Shown in pieces: positions 24,927-32,921 of a stretch of DNA of 64,000 nt. Each line of letters starts with the position of its first letter. The first letter of the stretch is position 1. The stretch spans positions 186,001-250,000 of the forward strand of contig CAWISP010000032.1 in assembly GCA_963838775.1 (NCBI GenBank), written 5' to 3'. Below the pieces are notes generated by a model. That model was not told where the DNA came from. It made no database searches and worked only from the letters and a program-made list of their open reading frames with translations. The translations under genes were made by a program, and so were the position numbers. The DNA comes from Chersky-840 sp963838775 (GTDB taxonomy: Bacteria > Actinomycetota > Acidimicrobiia > Acidimicrobiales > UBA8190).

Positions 24927-26350
24927 GGCGTGCCGGCTCCCGGGCCGGCCGGGGCGAATCGTCGTGCCACCGCCGCGGCTGCCACCTGGCGGTCGTCGAA
25001 GGGCAGTCGCGAATTCGCCAGCTCGATGTCGCGCTCGTGGCCCTTGCCCGCCACCACCACGACGTCGCCCTCAGCGGCCAGTTCGACGGCGAGTTCGATG
25101 GCCTCGGCGCGCTCGGGCCTGACCGTGACCTGGGCCCCGGCGGGAACGCCCGCCATCACGTCGGCGATGATCAGGTCGGGATCCTCGTTCCTCGGATTGT
25201 CCGACGTGACGACGGCGACATCGGCGTGGGCGGCGGCCACGGCGCCCATGGCAGGGCGCTTGTCGCGATCGCGGTCGCCACCGCACCCGAACACGCACAG
25301 GACACGATGACCGACCGCCAACACACGGGCGCTGTCGAGCACGACCCGGAGCCCTTCCGGGGTATGGGCGTAGTCGACCGCCACCGTGAACGGCGCGGCA
25401 GTGTCGATGACCTCGAAGCGTCCGGGGATCACCGCGGCGCGACCGAGACCGGTGACGATGGCGTCATCGGGCACCCCGAGGGCGGCGGCGGTGGTGGCGG
25501 CGGCCAGGGCGTTGACGACGTGGAACGACCCGGTGAGGGCGAGCTCGACACGACCCTCCCGCCAGGTGAACGAGGTGTGGCGGGCCGTGCTGTGCACGTC
25601 GCTCACCTGCGCCATGGAGAACCCCACGGCCGGTACATCGGCCCGGTCGAGTATCCGCCGGCCCCAGGCGTCGTCTGCGTTGACCACGGCCAGGGCGGCT
25701 CGCTCCGGGGTGAACAGCGATGCCTTGGCGGCGAAATAGGCCTCGATGGTCCCGTGATAGTCGAGATGGTCGTGGGACAGATTGGTGAACACCGCGGCGT
25801 CGAATCGGATCCCGTCGACACGGGCCTGGGTGAGCGCGTGGGACGACACCTCCATGGCCACCGCCCGTCGGCCGTTGTCACGCGCCTCGGCCAACAGCCG
25901 TTGGAGGTCGGGGGACTCCGGTGTCGTCCGGGCACCGTCGAGTGTCCCGATGACCGTGGTGGGCCATCGATTGGCCTCGAAAATCGACGCCAGCAGGTGC
26001 GTCACCGTCGTCTTGCCGTTGGTACCGGTGACCCCCACGCTCAGCAACGACCGGGCCGGTTGCCCGAAGAACGCCCTGGCGACCTGCGCCATGGCGGGAC
26101 GGACCGTCCCCGGCGCCACGACGGCCTGAGTCACGTCGAGGGCCAGCCGACGCTCGACGAGGAGGGAGCGGGCGCCGCGCGCCACCGCTTCGGCCGCGTG
26201 GTCGTGACCGTCACCGCTACGACCGGGAAGACAACAGAACAGCGCCCCGGGTTCGACGCGTCGGCTGTCGAAGGCGATGGAGGTGACCTCGGTGCTGGCG
26301 GGATCCCCGTATGCCTCGATGACCTCGACCTCGCGGAGCAAGCGGTCCAT
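24923..26350 (-). CDS. murE: UDP-MurNAc-tripeptide synthetase, meso-diaminopimelate-adding
   Basis: Adds the third residue to the peptidoglycan stem peptide, 475 residues. The ATP loop GVTGTNGKTTVTHLL, the motif NLSHDHLDYHG with the carbamylated-lysine region downstream, and VDYAHTPEGL are intact. The motif TSDNPRNEDP contains DNPR, which marks enzymes using meso-diaminopimelate rather than lysine. All dap genes for that substrate lie in this window. The ATG at 26350 sits 28 nt after the ftsI stop; a longer start at 26404 would overlap ftsI, so the choice is not certain. Confidence 0.94.
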   Translation of the reverse strand: MDRLLREVEVIEAYGDPASTEVTSIAFDSRRVEPGALFCCLPGRSGDGHDHAAEAVARGARSLLVERRLALDVTQAVVAPGTVRPAMAQVARAFFGQPARSLLSVGVTGTNGKTTVTHLLASIFEANRWPTTVIGTLDGARTTPESPDLQRLLAEARDNGRRAVAMEVSSHALTQARVDGIRFDAAVFTNLSHDHLDYHGTIEAYFAAKASLFTPERAALAVVNADDAWGRRILDRADVPAVGFSMAQVSDVHSTARHTSFTWREGRVELALTGSFHVVNALAAATTAAALGVPDDAIVTGLGRAAVIPGRFEVIDTAAPFTVAVDYAHTPEGLRVVLDSARVLAVGHRVLCVFGCGGDRDRDKRPAMGAVAAAHADVAVVTSDNPRNEDPDLIIADVMAGVPAGAQVTVRPERAEAIELAVELAAEGDVVVVAGKGHERDIELANSRLPFDDRQVAAAAVARRFAPAGPGAGTP

Positions 26351-26378
26351 GTGCACGATGGGGGACCCGCGGGGGCGG

Positions 26379-28685
26379 TCACGCTCTTTCTGGGAGCTTC
26401 CCATGGGAAGCGACGATCGTAGTCGTCGTGGTGGTGGTGCTCGGGGTGTTGGTGGACGTGGCCTTCGGGGGCGAGACCTGGGGAAACGGCACGGACATGG
26501 GGGTCCCGCCCGTGGTTCCGCCCCCCGGTGACGTCGGGATGCCATAGCGGTGCAGCGCGTACCGCATGATCTGGGAGAACACCGGCGCGGCCACGATGCC
26601 GCCGTAGATCGGGTTCGGCCGCTCGAGCACGACGATGGCCGACAGGGTCGGATTCTCGGCCGGGGCGAACCCCGCGAACGTGGCCTCGTAGGCGCCGGGG
26701 ATGTACCCGCCGTGGACGGGGTCGGGAATCTGTGCCGTCCCCGTCTTGCCCGCCACGGTGTACCCGGGCACGCCGGCGGTCACGGCGGTGCCGTCCTGGA
26801 CCACCTGCTCCATCATCGTGGTCAGCTGCGACGCCACTTCTTGGGACAGGGCCCGGTGCGTCGTGGCCGTCGGGGTCTTGGTGACCGACCCATCGGGGGC
26901 CACGGTGGCCTGCACCAACCGGGGCGGGACGAACACTCCCCCGGTCCCCACCGTGTTCACCATGTCGAGGACCTGCTGCGCCGTAACGGCGTCGTCCTGG
27001 CCGATGGGCGTCGAGCCGATGTCGGAGACGTGCCACGTGGCGGGGTTGCTCTTGACGAGGCCGGCCGACTCGGCCGGGAAGCCGAGGCCGGTGGTGCGCC
27101 CGAAGCCGAGCGTGGAGATCTGGGCCGCCAACCGGCCTTCACCGAGCTGCTGGGCGATCTCGATGGTCCCGATGTTCGAGGACTGGGCCAGGATCTCGGT
27201 GGCCGTGAGCTTCTCGGTCGGGTGGCTCTCGGCGTCGTGGAACACCCACTTGTCGATGGTGAGGGTGTTGGGGACGGTGAAGACCTCGTCGGGCGAGATG
27301 ATCCCGTCTTGCAGCGCCGCCGAGAACGTCACCAACTTGAACACCGATCCCGGTTCGTACACCTGGGTGAGGGCGAGGTTCTGCGGCGCCTGGACGACGG
27401 TGGTGATCGGGGGCGGGGGTGGGGGCGCCGTGGTGGTGGTCGTGGGTGCCGCCGGTGTGCCCGCCGGCGAGGCCGTCACGGTCGGCGAAGGCGCCGGCTT
27501 GGGTGTCGGGGGCTGCACGGTCTTCGACACCAGGTTCGCCATCGACAGAATCTCGCCGGTCCGGGTGTTCATCACGATGGCGATCCCGCTCTTGGCGTGC
27601 GACGCCAGGATCTCGGCGCCGAGGGACTGCTCGGTCACATACTGGAGGGGCTCGTCGATGGTGAGCTCGACACCGGTGCCGGGAACGGTCGCCGAGCTCT
27701 GGGTCGTCTTTCCCGGCAAGGGGACGCCATCGGGCGACACCTGTTCGTTGGCGATGCCGTCTTGGCCCGCCAGGAGCTTGTTGTACCGGTACTCGAGGCC
27801 CGACTGCCCGGCGTCGGCGGCGCTCACCGCGCCGATCAGCGGAGCCGCCAGCGACCCGGCCGGGTCCACGCGCTCGTTGGTGGGGAGCACGTTGATCCCC
27901 GGCAGGGTGAGTGCCGTGATCTTGTTGGCCACCGCAGCGCCGACTTCGTGCGCGAGGAGCACGTACCCCGAGTGCTCGGACAACTCGGTCGTCAACGTCG
28001 CGGCGGAGACGTTGAGCACCGACGACAGGGCGCGCGCCACGGAACCCGGATGGGAGATGAGCATCGGGTCGCCAACGATGTTCGAACGCGGCACCGACAG
28101 GGCCAGCGGCGCTCCGTCGCGGTCGTAGATGCCACCGCGCACCGCCGACACGGTCACGGTCCGGTCCACCTCGGCTGCTCCCATGGCCGAATAGCGCCCG
28201 CTCGAGAAAACCTGGACACCGATGAGACGCAGGGCCAGGGCGGCGAACACGAGGACGACAACCACGCGCATCCAACCGATCCTCCGGCGAGGGGCTCCCC
28301 CCGTGACGGGGCGCGCCTTGCGGTCCGGTTGGGGTGGTGACGATGCGACCCGGCGCTCGTACCCGCGAGGACGCGCCACGGTCGGGCGCGCCGCGACGGG
28401 GCCAGCTGTCGTGCGGACCGTCGACCGCGCGGAGGAGGCGGCGCGCGTGGAGGACGCGGCGCGCGCCCGTGCCGTCAGTCTGGCCTTGGCCCGGCTGGTC
28501 TTGGCTTGGGTCTTGGCCACCGATCGTCCTTTGGCGGCCTTCGCCACCGATCGCGCCTTGCCCGTCGCCGCCACGGGCCGGCGCGTCGAGACGGCGGGGG
28601 CCGAACCTGACCGTTTGCCCGCGGGCGGTCGTGGCCGACGGGGGCGGGGCGCGCCAGGGCCCTGGCCCTTCGGCGTTCGAATCAC
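26379..28685 (-). CDS. ftsI: Penicillin-binding protein, FtsI-type septal transpeptidase
   Basis: Class B transpeptidase of 768 residues. Residues 1-135 are a Lys/Arg/Ala-rich cytoplasmic tail, followed by one membrane span (about 137-157). The dimerisation domain follows, then the transpeptidase domain with S447-x-x-K450 (EPGSVFK), SSN at 502-504 and KTG at 647-649. Two features are unusual. The cytoplasmic tail is several times longer than normal. Between VMNTRTGEILSMANL and the active-site serine there is a Pro/Thr-rich low-complexity stretch (about 387-435) where the family has a short loop. The C-terminus is Thr-rich. The GTG start overlaps the ftsL stop (GTGA). Confidence 0.93.
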   Translation of the reverse strand: MIRTPKGQGPGAPRPRRPRPPAGKRSGSAPAVSTRRPVAATGKARSVAKAAKGRSVAKTQAKTSRAKARLTARARAASSTRAASSARSTVRTTAGPVAARPTVARPRGYERRVASSPPQPDRKARPVTGGAPRRRIGWMRVVVVLVFAALALRLIGVQVFSSGRYSAMGAAEVDRTVTVSAVRGGIYDRDGAPLALSVPRSNIVGDPMLISHPGSVARALSSVLNVSAATLTTELSEHSGYVLLAHEVGAAVANKITALTLPGINVLPTNERVDPAGSLAAPLIGAVSAADAGQSGLEYRYNKLLAGQDGIANEQVSPDGVPLPGKTTQSSATVPGTGVELTIDEPLQYVTEQSLGAEILASHAKSGIAIVMNTRTGEILSMANLVSKTVQPPTPKPAPSPTVTASPAGTPAAPTTTTTAPPPPPPITTVVQAPQNLALTQVYEPGSVFKLVTFSAALQDGIISPDEVFTVPNTLTIDKWVFHDAESHPTEKLTATEILAQSSNIGTIEIAQQLGEGRLAAQISTLGFGRTTGLGFPAESAGLVKSNPATWHVSDIGSTPIGQDDAVTAQQVLDMVNTVGTGGVFVPPRLVQATVAPDGSVTKTPTATTHRALSQEVASQLTTMMEQVVQDGTAVTAGVPGYTVAGKTGTAQIPDPVHGGYIPGAYEATFAGFAPAENPTLSAIVVLERPNPIYGGIVAAPVFSQIMRYALHRYGIPTSPGGGTTGGTPMSVPFPQVSPPKATSTNTPSTTTTTTTIVASHGKLPERA

Positions 28686-29161
28686 GGGCCGCTGGGCGCC
28701 GTGACCGACGCGTGCCCGGCCGCCGGGGTCGTCGTCGACGGCTCCGACGGATTCACCTGATTGAGGTCGGTCACGTTGGTGGGCGCCACCAGGCCCTGGT
28801 CCTGGGACCGCGACACCACCTTGGACGGGTTCGACAGCGCCGCCACCTGATCCTCGAGGAGGTGGTGCTGATCGAGCACCGCATTGAGCTGCCCTTGCAT
28901 CCGGGTCAGGGTGACCTGACCCTGGGTCAGATAGGCGCTGGCGGCCACCACCATCAGGAGACTGACCAGGATGATGACCCCGGCCAGGGTCGCCGTCTTG
29001 GGGAGCGACCACCGGGGCCCACGTGCGCCGGGAGCTTCGGAGGCACCCCGCGGCTGGCGTTCGAATTCGGGAGCACGAGCCGGATCCGACACCATCGGGG
29101 GCTGCGCCGGAGACGACGCCGGCGCCATGGTGGCGCGCTCGGGAGAGGTGGCTACCGCCAT
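28682..29161 (-). CDS. FtsL-like septum formation protein
   Basis: A 159-residue bitopic protein with one membrane span (about residues 57-76, TLAGVIILVSLLMVVAASAY), then a short coiled coil (LTRMQGQLNAVLDQHHLLEDQVAAL) and a disordered Thr/Pro tail. Sequence identity in this family is low. The call rests on topology and on the position between rsmH and ftsI, where FtsL is expected. FtsL bridges FtsQ/FtsB and FtsW/FtsI. The ATG overlaps the rsmH stop (ATGA). Confidence 0.75.
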   Translation of the reverse strand: MAVATSPERATMAPASSPAQPPMVSDPARAPEFERQPRGASEAPGARGPRWSLPKTATLAGVIILVSLLMVVAASAYLTQGQVTLTRMQGQLNAVLDQHHLLEDQVAALSNPSKVVSRSQDQGLVAPTNVTDLNQVNPSEPSTTTPAAGHASVTAPSGP

Positions 29162-30102
29162 CAGGCCTCACCTCGCTCGAAGGCACGCAGCAGCGCGCTC
29201 TCCGAACGCCGGTTACGAGCCATCTCGGCGGGAGTGGGCCGACGCGTCCCTCGGAACACGAGCTTGCCCGACGACACGGCGCCACAGGTACAAGGAAGTC
29301 CGGGCGGGCACGTACAACCACCGGTCTCTGCTTGTCGGAACGCCGCTTTGACGATGCGGTCCTCGCCGGAGTGGTACGAGATGACCACGCAACGGCCGCC
29401 GGGGGCAAGGGCGTCGATAGCGACCGGGAGTGCGTCAGCGAGGACCTCGAGCTCCTCGTTGACCGCGACCCGAAGCGCCTGGAAGACGCGGCGGGCCGGG
29501 TGGCCGCCCTGGCGGCGCACCGCCGCGGGGAGTGCCGACCGAACGACATCGGCAAGGCCGGTGGTAGTGGTGACCGGTCGGGCCGCCACGACGGCAAGCG
29601 CGATCCTCCGGGCGAAACGTCCCTCACCGTTGGCGGCGAACAGTCGAGCCAGCTCGGCCTCGGGCCATGTGTTCACGAGGTCCGACGCGGTCGGGCCCTC
29701 CTCGGGGTCCATGCGCATGTCGAGAGGGGCGTCGGCCCGGTACGAAAAGCCCCGCTCCGGACGGTCGAGCTGCGGGGAGCTCACCCCCAGGTCGAACAGC
29801 ACTCCACTCGCCGATCCGGGGGCGATGCCCATTTCATCGGCGATCTCGCCGAGGCGGTCGAACCGGGCCCGGCGCACGACGGCCCGGTCCCCGTATTGCT
29901 CCAAGCGATGGGTCGTCGCGTCGACGGCGTCCGGATCGCGGTCGAGACAGAGCAGGCGCAGGTGTGGATGGGCGGCGAGTAACGCGGCGGCATGCCCACC
30001 TCCTCCCGAGGTGGCGTCGATCACCACTCCGGCGGGAACAGGGGCAAACAGCGACACCACTTCTTCGACCATGACCGGCTCATGGGTGAACACCTGGCGC
30101 AT
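29161..30102 (-). CDS. rsmH: 16S rRNA (cytosine(1402)-N(4))-methyltransferase RsmH
   Basis: SAM-dependent enzyme (MraW) that methylates C1402 of 16S rRNA in the decoding centre; 313 residues. The N-terminal VFTHEPVMVEEVV, the SAM loop DATSGGGGHAAALL, FDLGVSSPQLD and the C-terminal VISYHSGEDRIVK are diagnostic. A CTCPPGLPCTC cysteine pair set is also present. The ATG at 30102 follows GAGGGG by six bases. The gap to mraZ is unusually long at 224 nt and holds a perfect hairpin. Confidence 0.95.
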   Translation of the reverse strand: MRQVFTHEPVMVEEVVSLFAPVPAGVVIDATSGGGGHAAALLAAHPHLRLLCLDRDPDAVDATTHRLEQYGDRAVVRRARFDRLGEIADEMGIAPGSASGVLFDLGVSSPQLDRPERGFSYRADAPLDMRMDPEEGPTASDLVNTWPEAELARLFAANGEGRFARRIALAVVAARPVTTTTGLADVVRSALPAAVRRQGGHPARRVFQALRVAVNEELEVLADALPVAIDALAPGGRCVVISYHSGEDRIVKAAFRQAETGGCTCPPGLPCTCGAVSSGKLVFRGTRRPTPAEMARNRRSESALLRAFERGEA

Positions 30103-30283
30103 CCGCAGCCCCTCGACTGGCGGGATGCCGTCGGGAGGGTTGCTCCTGCGACTCGGTTGGAAGCGGGCGGAGGAGGAGTCTTCCACCGAACCAGCCGAGG
30201 GGCTGCGCATGTTCCGGGTGCTCGTGTCTGGTCGAGGCCAGCTCGACCGTCGATCCTGCGCGATGCTCCTTTCCTTGTCATGG

Positions 30284-30301
30284 CGACACCGCGTGGTGTC
30301 G
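30284..30301 (-). terminator. Perfect hairpin in the mraZ-rsmH gap (attenuator or processing site?)
   Basis: CGACACC and GGTGTCG make a perfect 7-bp stem with a 4-nt loop, 25 bases past the mraZ stop. The rest of the 224-nt gap shows nothing else that I can name. It might reduce read-through from the strong mraZ promoter or mark an RNA cut. Confidence 0.4.
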
Positions 30302-30326
30302 TGTCTCGTGTCGCGGGCGGTGGCGC

Positions 30327-30746
30327 TCAGTCGTCCGCACCCTCGGTGAAACGCAGTTCCTCGGGTCCGATGTTCGACTGCCAGCGCGTCGGGTCCCACA
30401 GCTCCACCCTGTCGATCACCCCGACGACGGTGACGTCGCTCTCCAACGCCGCGTACTGCCGCATCCGGGCCGGGACCACGATCCGCCCCTGACGGTCCAC
30501 CTCGAGATCGTGGGTGTGCGACGCCCACATACGGGCCAGATTCCTGTCGCTCTTGCCGCTCGCCGCCCGCGCTTGCATCTCTTCCATCTGCCGCTCGAAC
30601 TCGTCCGGCGTCCAGAGCGCGAGGCAGCCGTCCCGGTACTCCGTCAGATATCCCCCGTGCTCGAACGAGGTACGAAACCTCGACGGCAGGATCACCCGAC
30701 CCTTGCTGTCGAGCGAATGCTCGTACGTCCCGAAAAACCGTGCCAC
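30327..30746 (-). CDS. mraZ: Transcriptional regulator MraZ
   Basis: A 139-residue protein with two copies of the SpoVT/AbrB half-barrel, marked by SLDSKGRVILPSRFR (about residues 11-25) and EVDRQGRIVVPARMR (about 82-96). MraZ forms a ring and represses its own division and cell-wall operon. It is the first gene of the cluster, and three 10-bp MraZ boxes lie on its promoter. The GTG at 30746 has GGGAG nine bases upstream. Confidence 0.96.
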   Translation of the reverse strand: MARFFGTYEHSLDSKGRVILPSRFRTSFEHGGYLTEYRDGCLALWTPDEFERQMEEMQARAASGKSDRNLARMWASHTHDLEVDRQGRIVVPARMRQYAALESDVTVVGVIDRVELWDPTRWQSNIGPEELRFTEGADD

Positions 30747-30790
30747 CGAATCGAGCTCCCACGACGCTCCCCCCGCAAGTTCGGCGGGCT

Positions 30791-30820
30791 CCTCCCCTTT
30801 ACTCCACTTTGCGCCACTTT
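30791..30820 (-). promoter_or_regulatory. MraZ operator: three 10-bp direct repeats
   Basis: On the minus strand AAAGTGGCGC, AAAGTGGAGT and AAAGGGGAGG follow without a gap (30820 down to 30791). This is the 10-bp-period TGG repeat bound by MraZ in other bacteria. The first copy overlaps the -10 box and the others cover the likely transcription start and leader, fitting repression by MraZ of its own operon. Further TGGGG runs sit in the promoter spacer. Confidence 0.75.
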
Positions 30821-30844
30821 AGCCCCCACTCCCCCACAGGTCAA
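30816..30844 (-). promoter_or_regulatory. mraZ (division/cell-wall cluster) promoter TTGACC-N17-TAAAGT
   Basis: TTGACC (30839-30844) and TAAAGT (30816-30821) stand 17 bases apart on the minus strand, close to the sigma-70 consensus. Transcription would start near 30809, leaving a leader of about 63 nt. Confidence 0.75.
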
Positions 30845-31296
30845 TGCCAATTCCCTCCACTGGTCCCCACCACGCCGCCCCATCTCCCCCCACCGCATCC
30901 CCATCGCCGCGCCCGGGACCCCCTCGGCTCGAGCCCGACCCAGCCGACGAGGCTCTGTCGCCGGGCCCCTTCACCCGGCGGGCCACGAGGCCGGCCCGAG
31001 GCCTGCGGTGCCGACCACGCGTCCGATGAACGCGTCAAAGGCGATGCGGCGCACGGCGAGGCGGCGGCGATCAGATTAGGGCGACACGCGGCGCGGCGTA
31101 CCACGATGGAGCGCGCATCACGATGTAACGCGCATCACGATGTAACTCGCATCACGATGTAACGCTCATCCGGTGCAGCGCGCATCACGATGCGGCGTTC
31201 ATCACGATGCGGCGCGCGCGCGGCGATGGAGCGCGTGCCGCGACGTGGAGGGCGACGCACCCGGGACAACGTGGGGCGGACTGCGGGTGAATCGAG
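30845..31296. other. Non-coding interval upstream of the division cluster
   Basis: About 450 bases without a convincing gene on either strand, between the 3' end of the lipoyl-ligase-like gene and the mraZ promoter. The first 60 bases upstream of the -35 contain more G-rich TGGGG/TGGAGG runs. From 30905 to 31095 I see only GC-rich sequence with no recognisable motif. From 31096 to about 31250 there is a tandem 17-bp repeat array, listed separately. Confidence 0.6.
31096..31249. repeat. Tandem array of 17-bp repeats, 6 clear and 2-3 degenerate copies
   Basis: Units resembling GCGCATCACGATGTAAC occur head to tail. Three nearly identical copies are at 31113-31129, 31130-31146 and 31147-31163, then a 16-bp diverged copy at 31164-31179, then copies ending GCGGC at 31180-31196 and 31197-31213. 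A diverged copy precedes them at 31096-31112 and two weak ones follow. The unit is not a multiple of three and lies outside genes. Units are adjacent without spacers, so this is not CRISPR. Confidence 0.85.
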
Positions 31297-32034
31297 TCAG
31301 GGCAACGTCGACAGCAGCGCGTCCTCGACGGTGGCGATGATCATCGCTCCGTCGCGACGGAGCCATCGGGTCGGGAGGATGTCGCCGATGCCGGTAGCGA
31401 CACTCGACAGCACGTCGTCGGCGCCCCACCCCCGTCGGCTGTCGTCCGCACCGAGCGCGAGCAACGACAGCAGCGCGGTCGGATGCCACGACAGCATGGC
31501 CATCGAGTGCAACCGAGCTCCGTCCCGGGTGCGACGCTGGGCGATACCCACGACTTTCGCCGGCCCCTTCGTCACCTCACCGGGACCAACCCCGGCGAAG
31601 CACACGATGTCGGACCACTCGGTGCGCATGGCGCGCCCACGATGCACGAGCAACGGGGCGGCGCCGAGCTCGTCGAGCGCCTTCACCCAGGTCTCGCCCA
31701 ACCACCACGAGGACGCGATGACGTCGTCGTGCCACAATGGATCGCCGCGGGGGATCCACGCGTCGAGCCACACCTGGGCGCCAGGACCCACCCACACCGC
31801 ACCACCGCCTGAGCTCCGGCGCACGACGTCGACCCCGTCGTATGCGGCGCGTCCACGGTCGACGACATCGATGTTCTGCGTGCTCCCGAGGACAAGGGCA
31901 TCGGGCCCCTCCACCGTGCACAGGGAGACCACCCGGCTCCGCCGGTGCGTCGGCGCCGGCCACGGCGCGAGCAGGGCACGAGCGGTGTCGACTCGGCGCT
32001 CGAGCGACCAACCGCCACCGGCGGCGCCGGTCAC
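31297..32034 (-). CDS. Lipoate--protein ligase / BPL-LplA-LipB family protein
   Basis: A 245-residue protein with the lipoyl/biotinyl-ligase catalytic fold. VVRRSSGGGAVWVGPG (about residues 70-85) matches the substrate-binding RR-SGGG motif, and KGPAKVVGIAQRR (about 156-168) matches the K-V-G-S-A-Q motif carrying the catalytic lysine. It could attach lipoate, move octanoate, or act as an amidotransferase; sequence does not decide. The GTG start overlaps the HNH gene stop (GTGA), so it is cotranscribed with it. No lipoylated enzyme gene is nearby. Confidence 0.78.
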   Translation of the reverse strand: MTGAAGGGWSLERRVDTARALLAPWPAPTHRRSRVVSLCTVEGPDALVLGSTQNIDVVDRGRAAYDGVDVVRRSSGGGAVWVGPGAQVWLDAWIPRGDPLWHDDVIASSWWLGETWVKALDELGAAPLLVHRGRAMRTEWSDIVCFAGVGPGEVTKGPAKVVGIAQRRTRDGARLHSMAMLSWHPTALLSLLALGADDSRRGWGADDVLSSVATGIGDILPTRWLRRDGAMIIATVEDALLSTLP

Positions 32035-32567
32035 GCCGTCAGGGACTGCTCACCCAGGTACGGCGCCCATTCGTCACGTGCGATGCCGCCCATAGCCAGC
32101 AGCCACACCCGCTGGCGCGGAGCGCAGGGCTGGGTGCGCAGGACAAGACCCACCTCGTGGGGCAGCCGATCCTCCTTGCGGGTGTTGCACCGGCGGCAGG
32201 CGGCCACGACGTTGTCCCACGCGTGCATGCCACCACGGCTGCGCGGCATGACGTGATCGATGCTCTCGGCCGCCAAGCCGCAGTACTGGCAACGGTGGCC
32301 GTCACGGGCGAAGACCGTGCGCCGGTTGACCGCCACCGTCCGATCGTGTGGCACCCGGACATAGCGCGCCAGGCGCACCACGGACGGTTCGGGGAAGGCC
32401 CGGCGCTCAGAGCGGAACGTCCGGTCGGTGGCGTGGACGAGCTCAGCCTTGGTCGCGAGGACCAGCAGCAGGGCGCGCCGGGTGGAGACGAGCCCCAGTG
32501 GCTCGAACGTCGCGTTGAGCACGAGCGCTCGGCTCGCCCCATTGGCGCCGGCTTCCCTGGCCAACAT
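32031..32567 (-). CDS. HNH endonuclease family protein
   Basis: A 178-residue single-domain protein of the type common in actinobacteria. After an N-terminal ALVLNATFEPLGLVSTRRALLLVL block it has a zinc-ribbon HNH site: C-x2-C (CQYC), SIDHVMPRSRGG with the catalytic His, NVVAACRRCNTRK with the second C-x2-C. Such genes are chromosomal and widespread but their role is not established. The start is uncertain: ATG at 32567 fits the conserved core, while a GTG at 32609 would leave only nine bases after the upstream gene. It overlaps the lipoyl-ligase-like gene by four bases. Confidence 0.82.
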   Translation of the reverse strand: MLAREAGANGASRALVLNATFEPLGLVSTRRALLLVLATKAELVHATDRTFRSERRAFPEPSVVRLARYVRVPHDRTVAVNRRTVFARDGHRCQYCGLAAESIDHVMPRSRGGMHAWDNVVAACRRCNTRKEDRLPHEVGLVLRTQPCAPRQRVWLLAMGGIARDEWAPYLGEQSLTA

Positions 32568-32618
32568 CACTGAGGAGGTTACTCCCGTCGGCGACGTTCG
32601 CTCCGGCACGGATCGTCG

Positions 32619-32921
32619 TCACTGTCGGCGCCATCGACCCATCGTGCTGCACCACCCGATAAACGACACGACATCGACGCCGTCGGGCACCGCATCACCG
32701 GACCCGCCGTAGGCCGTCTCCATGCGGAACCGCCACAGCGCCTGGTCGGGCAGTGGGACCGGCGGCCACCGGCGCCACCAGCCGGACGGGGCCAGGCGAG
32801 CGGCCTCGGCGATCGCGGCGGGCCACAACCAAGGGCGCCGGGCCAGCGCCGACACCACCACCCTGATCGCCGGCCCCGCTGTCGGACTGCGCTTGCCACC
32901 GTGTGGTGCGGTCGCGTTCAC
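32619..32921 (-). CDS. Small conserved hypothetical protein, Trp/Arg-rich
   Basis: A 100-residue protein with no domain that I recognise. It has an aromatic block (RRPWLWPAAIAEAARLAP, GWWRRWPPVPLPD) and the segment WRFRMETAYGG, which reads like a conserved core, and it ends in Trp/Arg. The GTG start overlaps the ROK-kinase stop by four bases (GTGA), strong evidence that it is translated. I have a weak impression that similar proteins occur in other actinobacteria, but I cannot search. Confidence 0.6.
   Translation of the reverse strand: MNATAPHGGKRSPTAGPAIRVVVSALARRPWLWPAAIAEAARLAPSGWWRRWPPVPLPDQALWRFRMETAYGGSGDAVPDGVDVVSFIGWCSTMGRWRRQ

Noticed and set aside
30845..31095. Small gene or tRNA in the gap upstream of mraZ
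   Set aside because: No start with ribosome site, no cloverleaf and no conserved peptide could be seen.
31096..31249. CRISPR array
   Set aside because: Repeats are 17 bp and contiguous, without unique spacers, and no cas genes are near.
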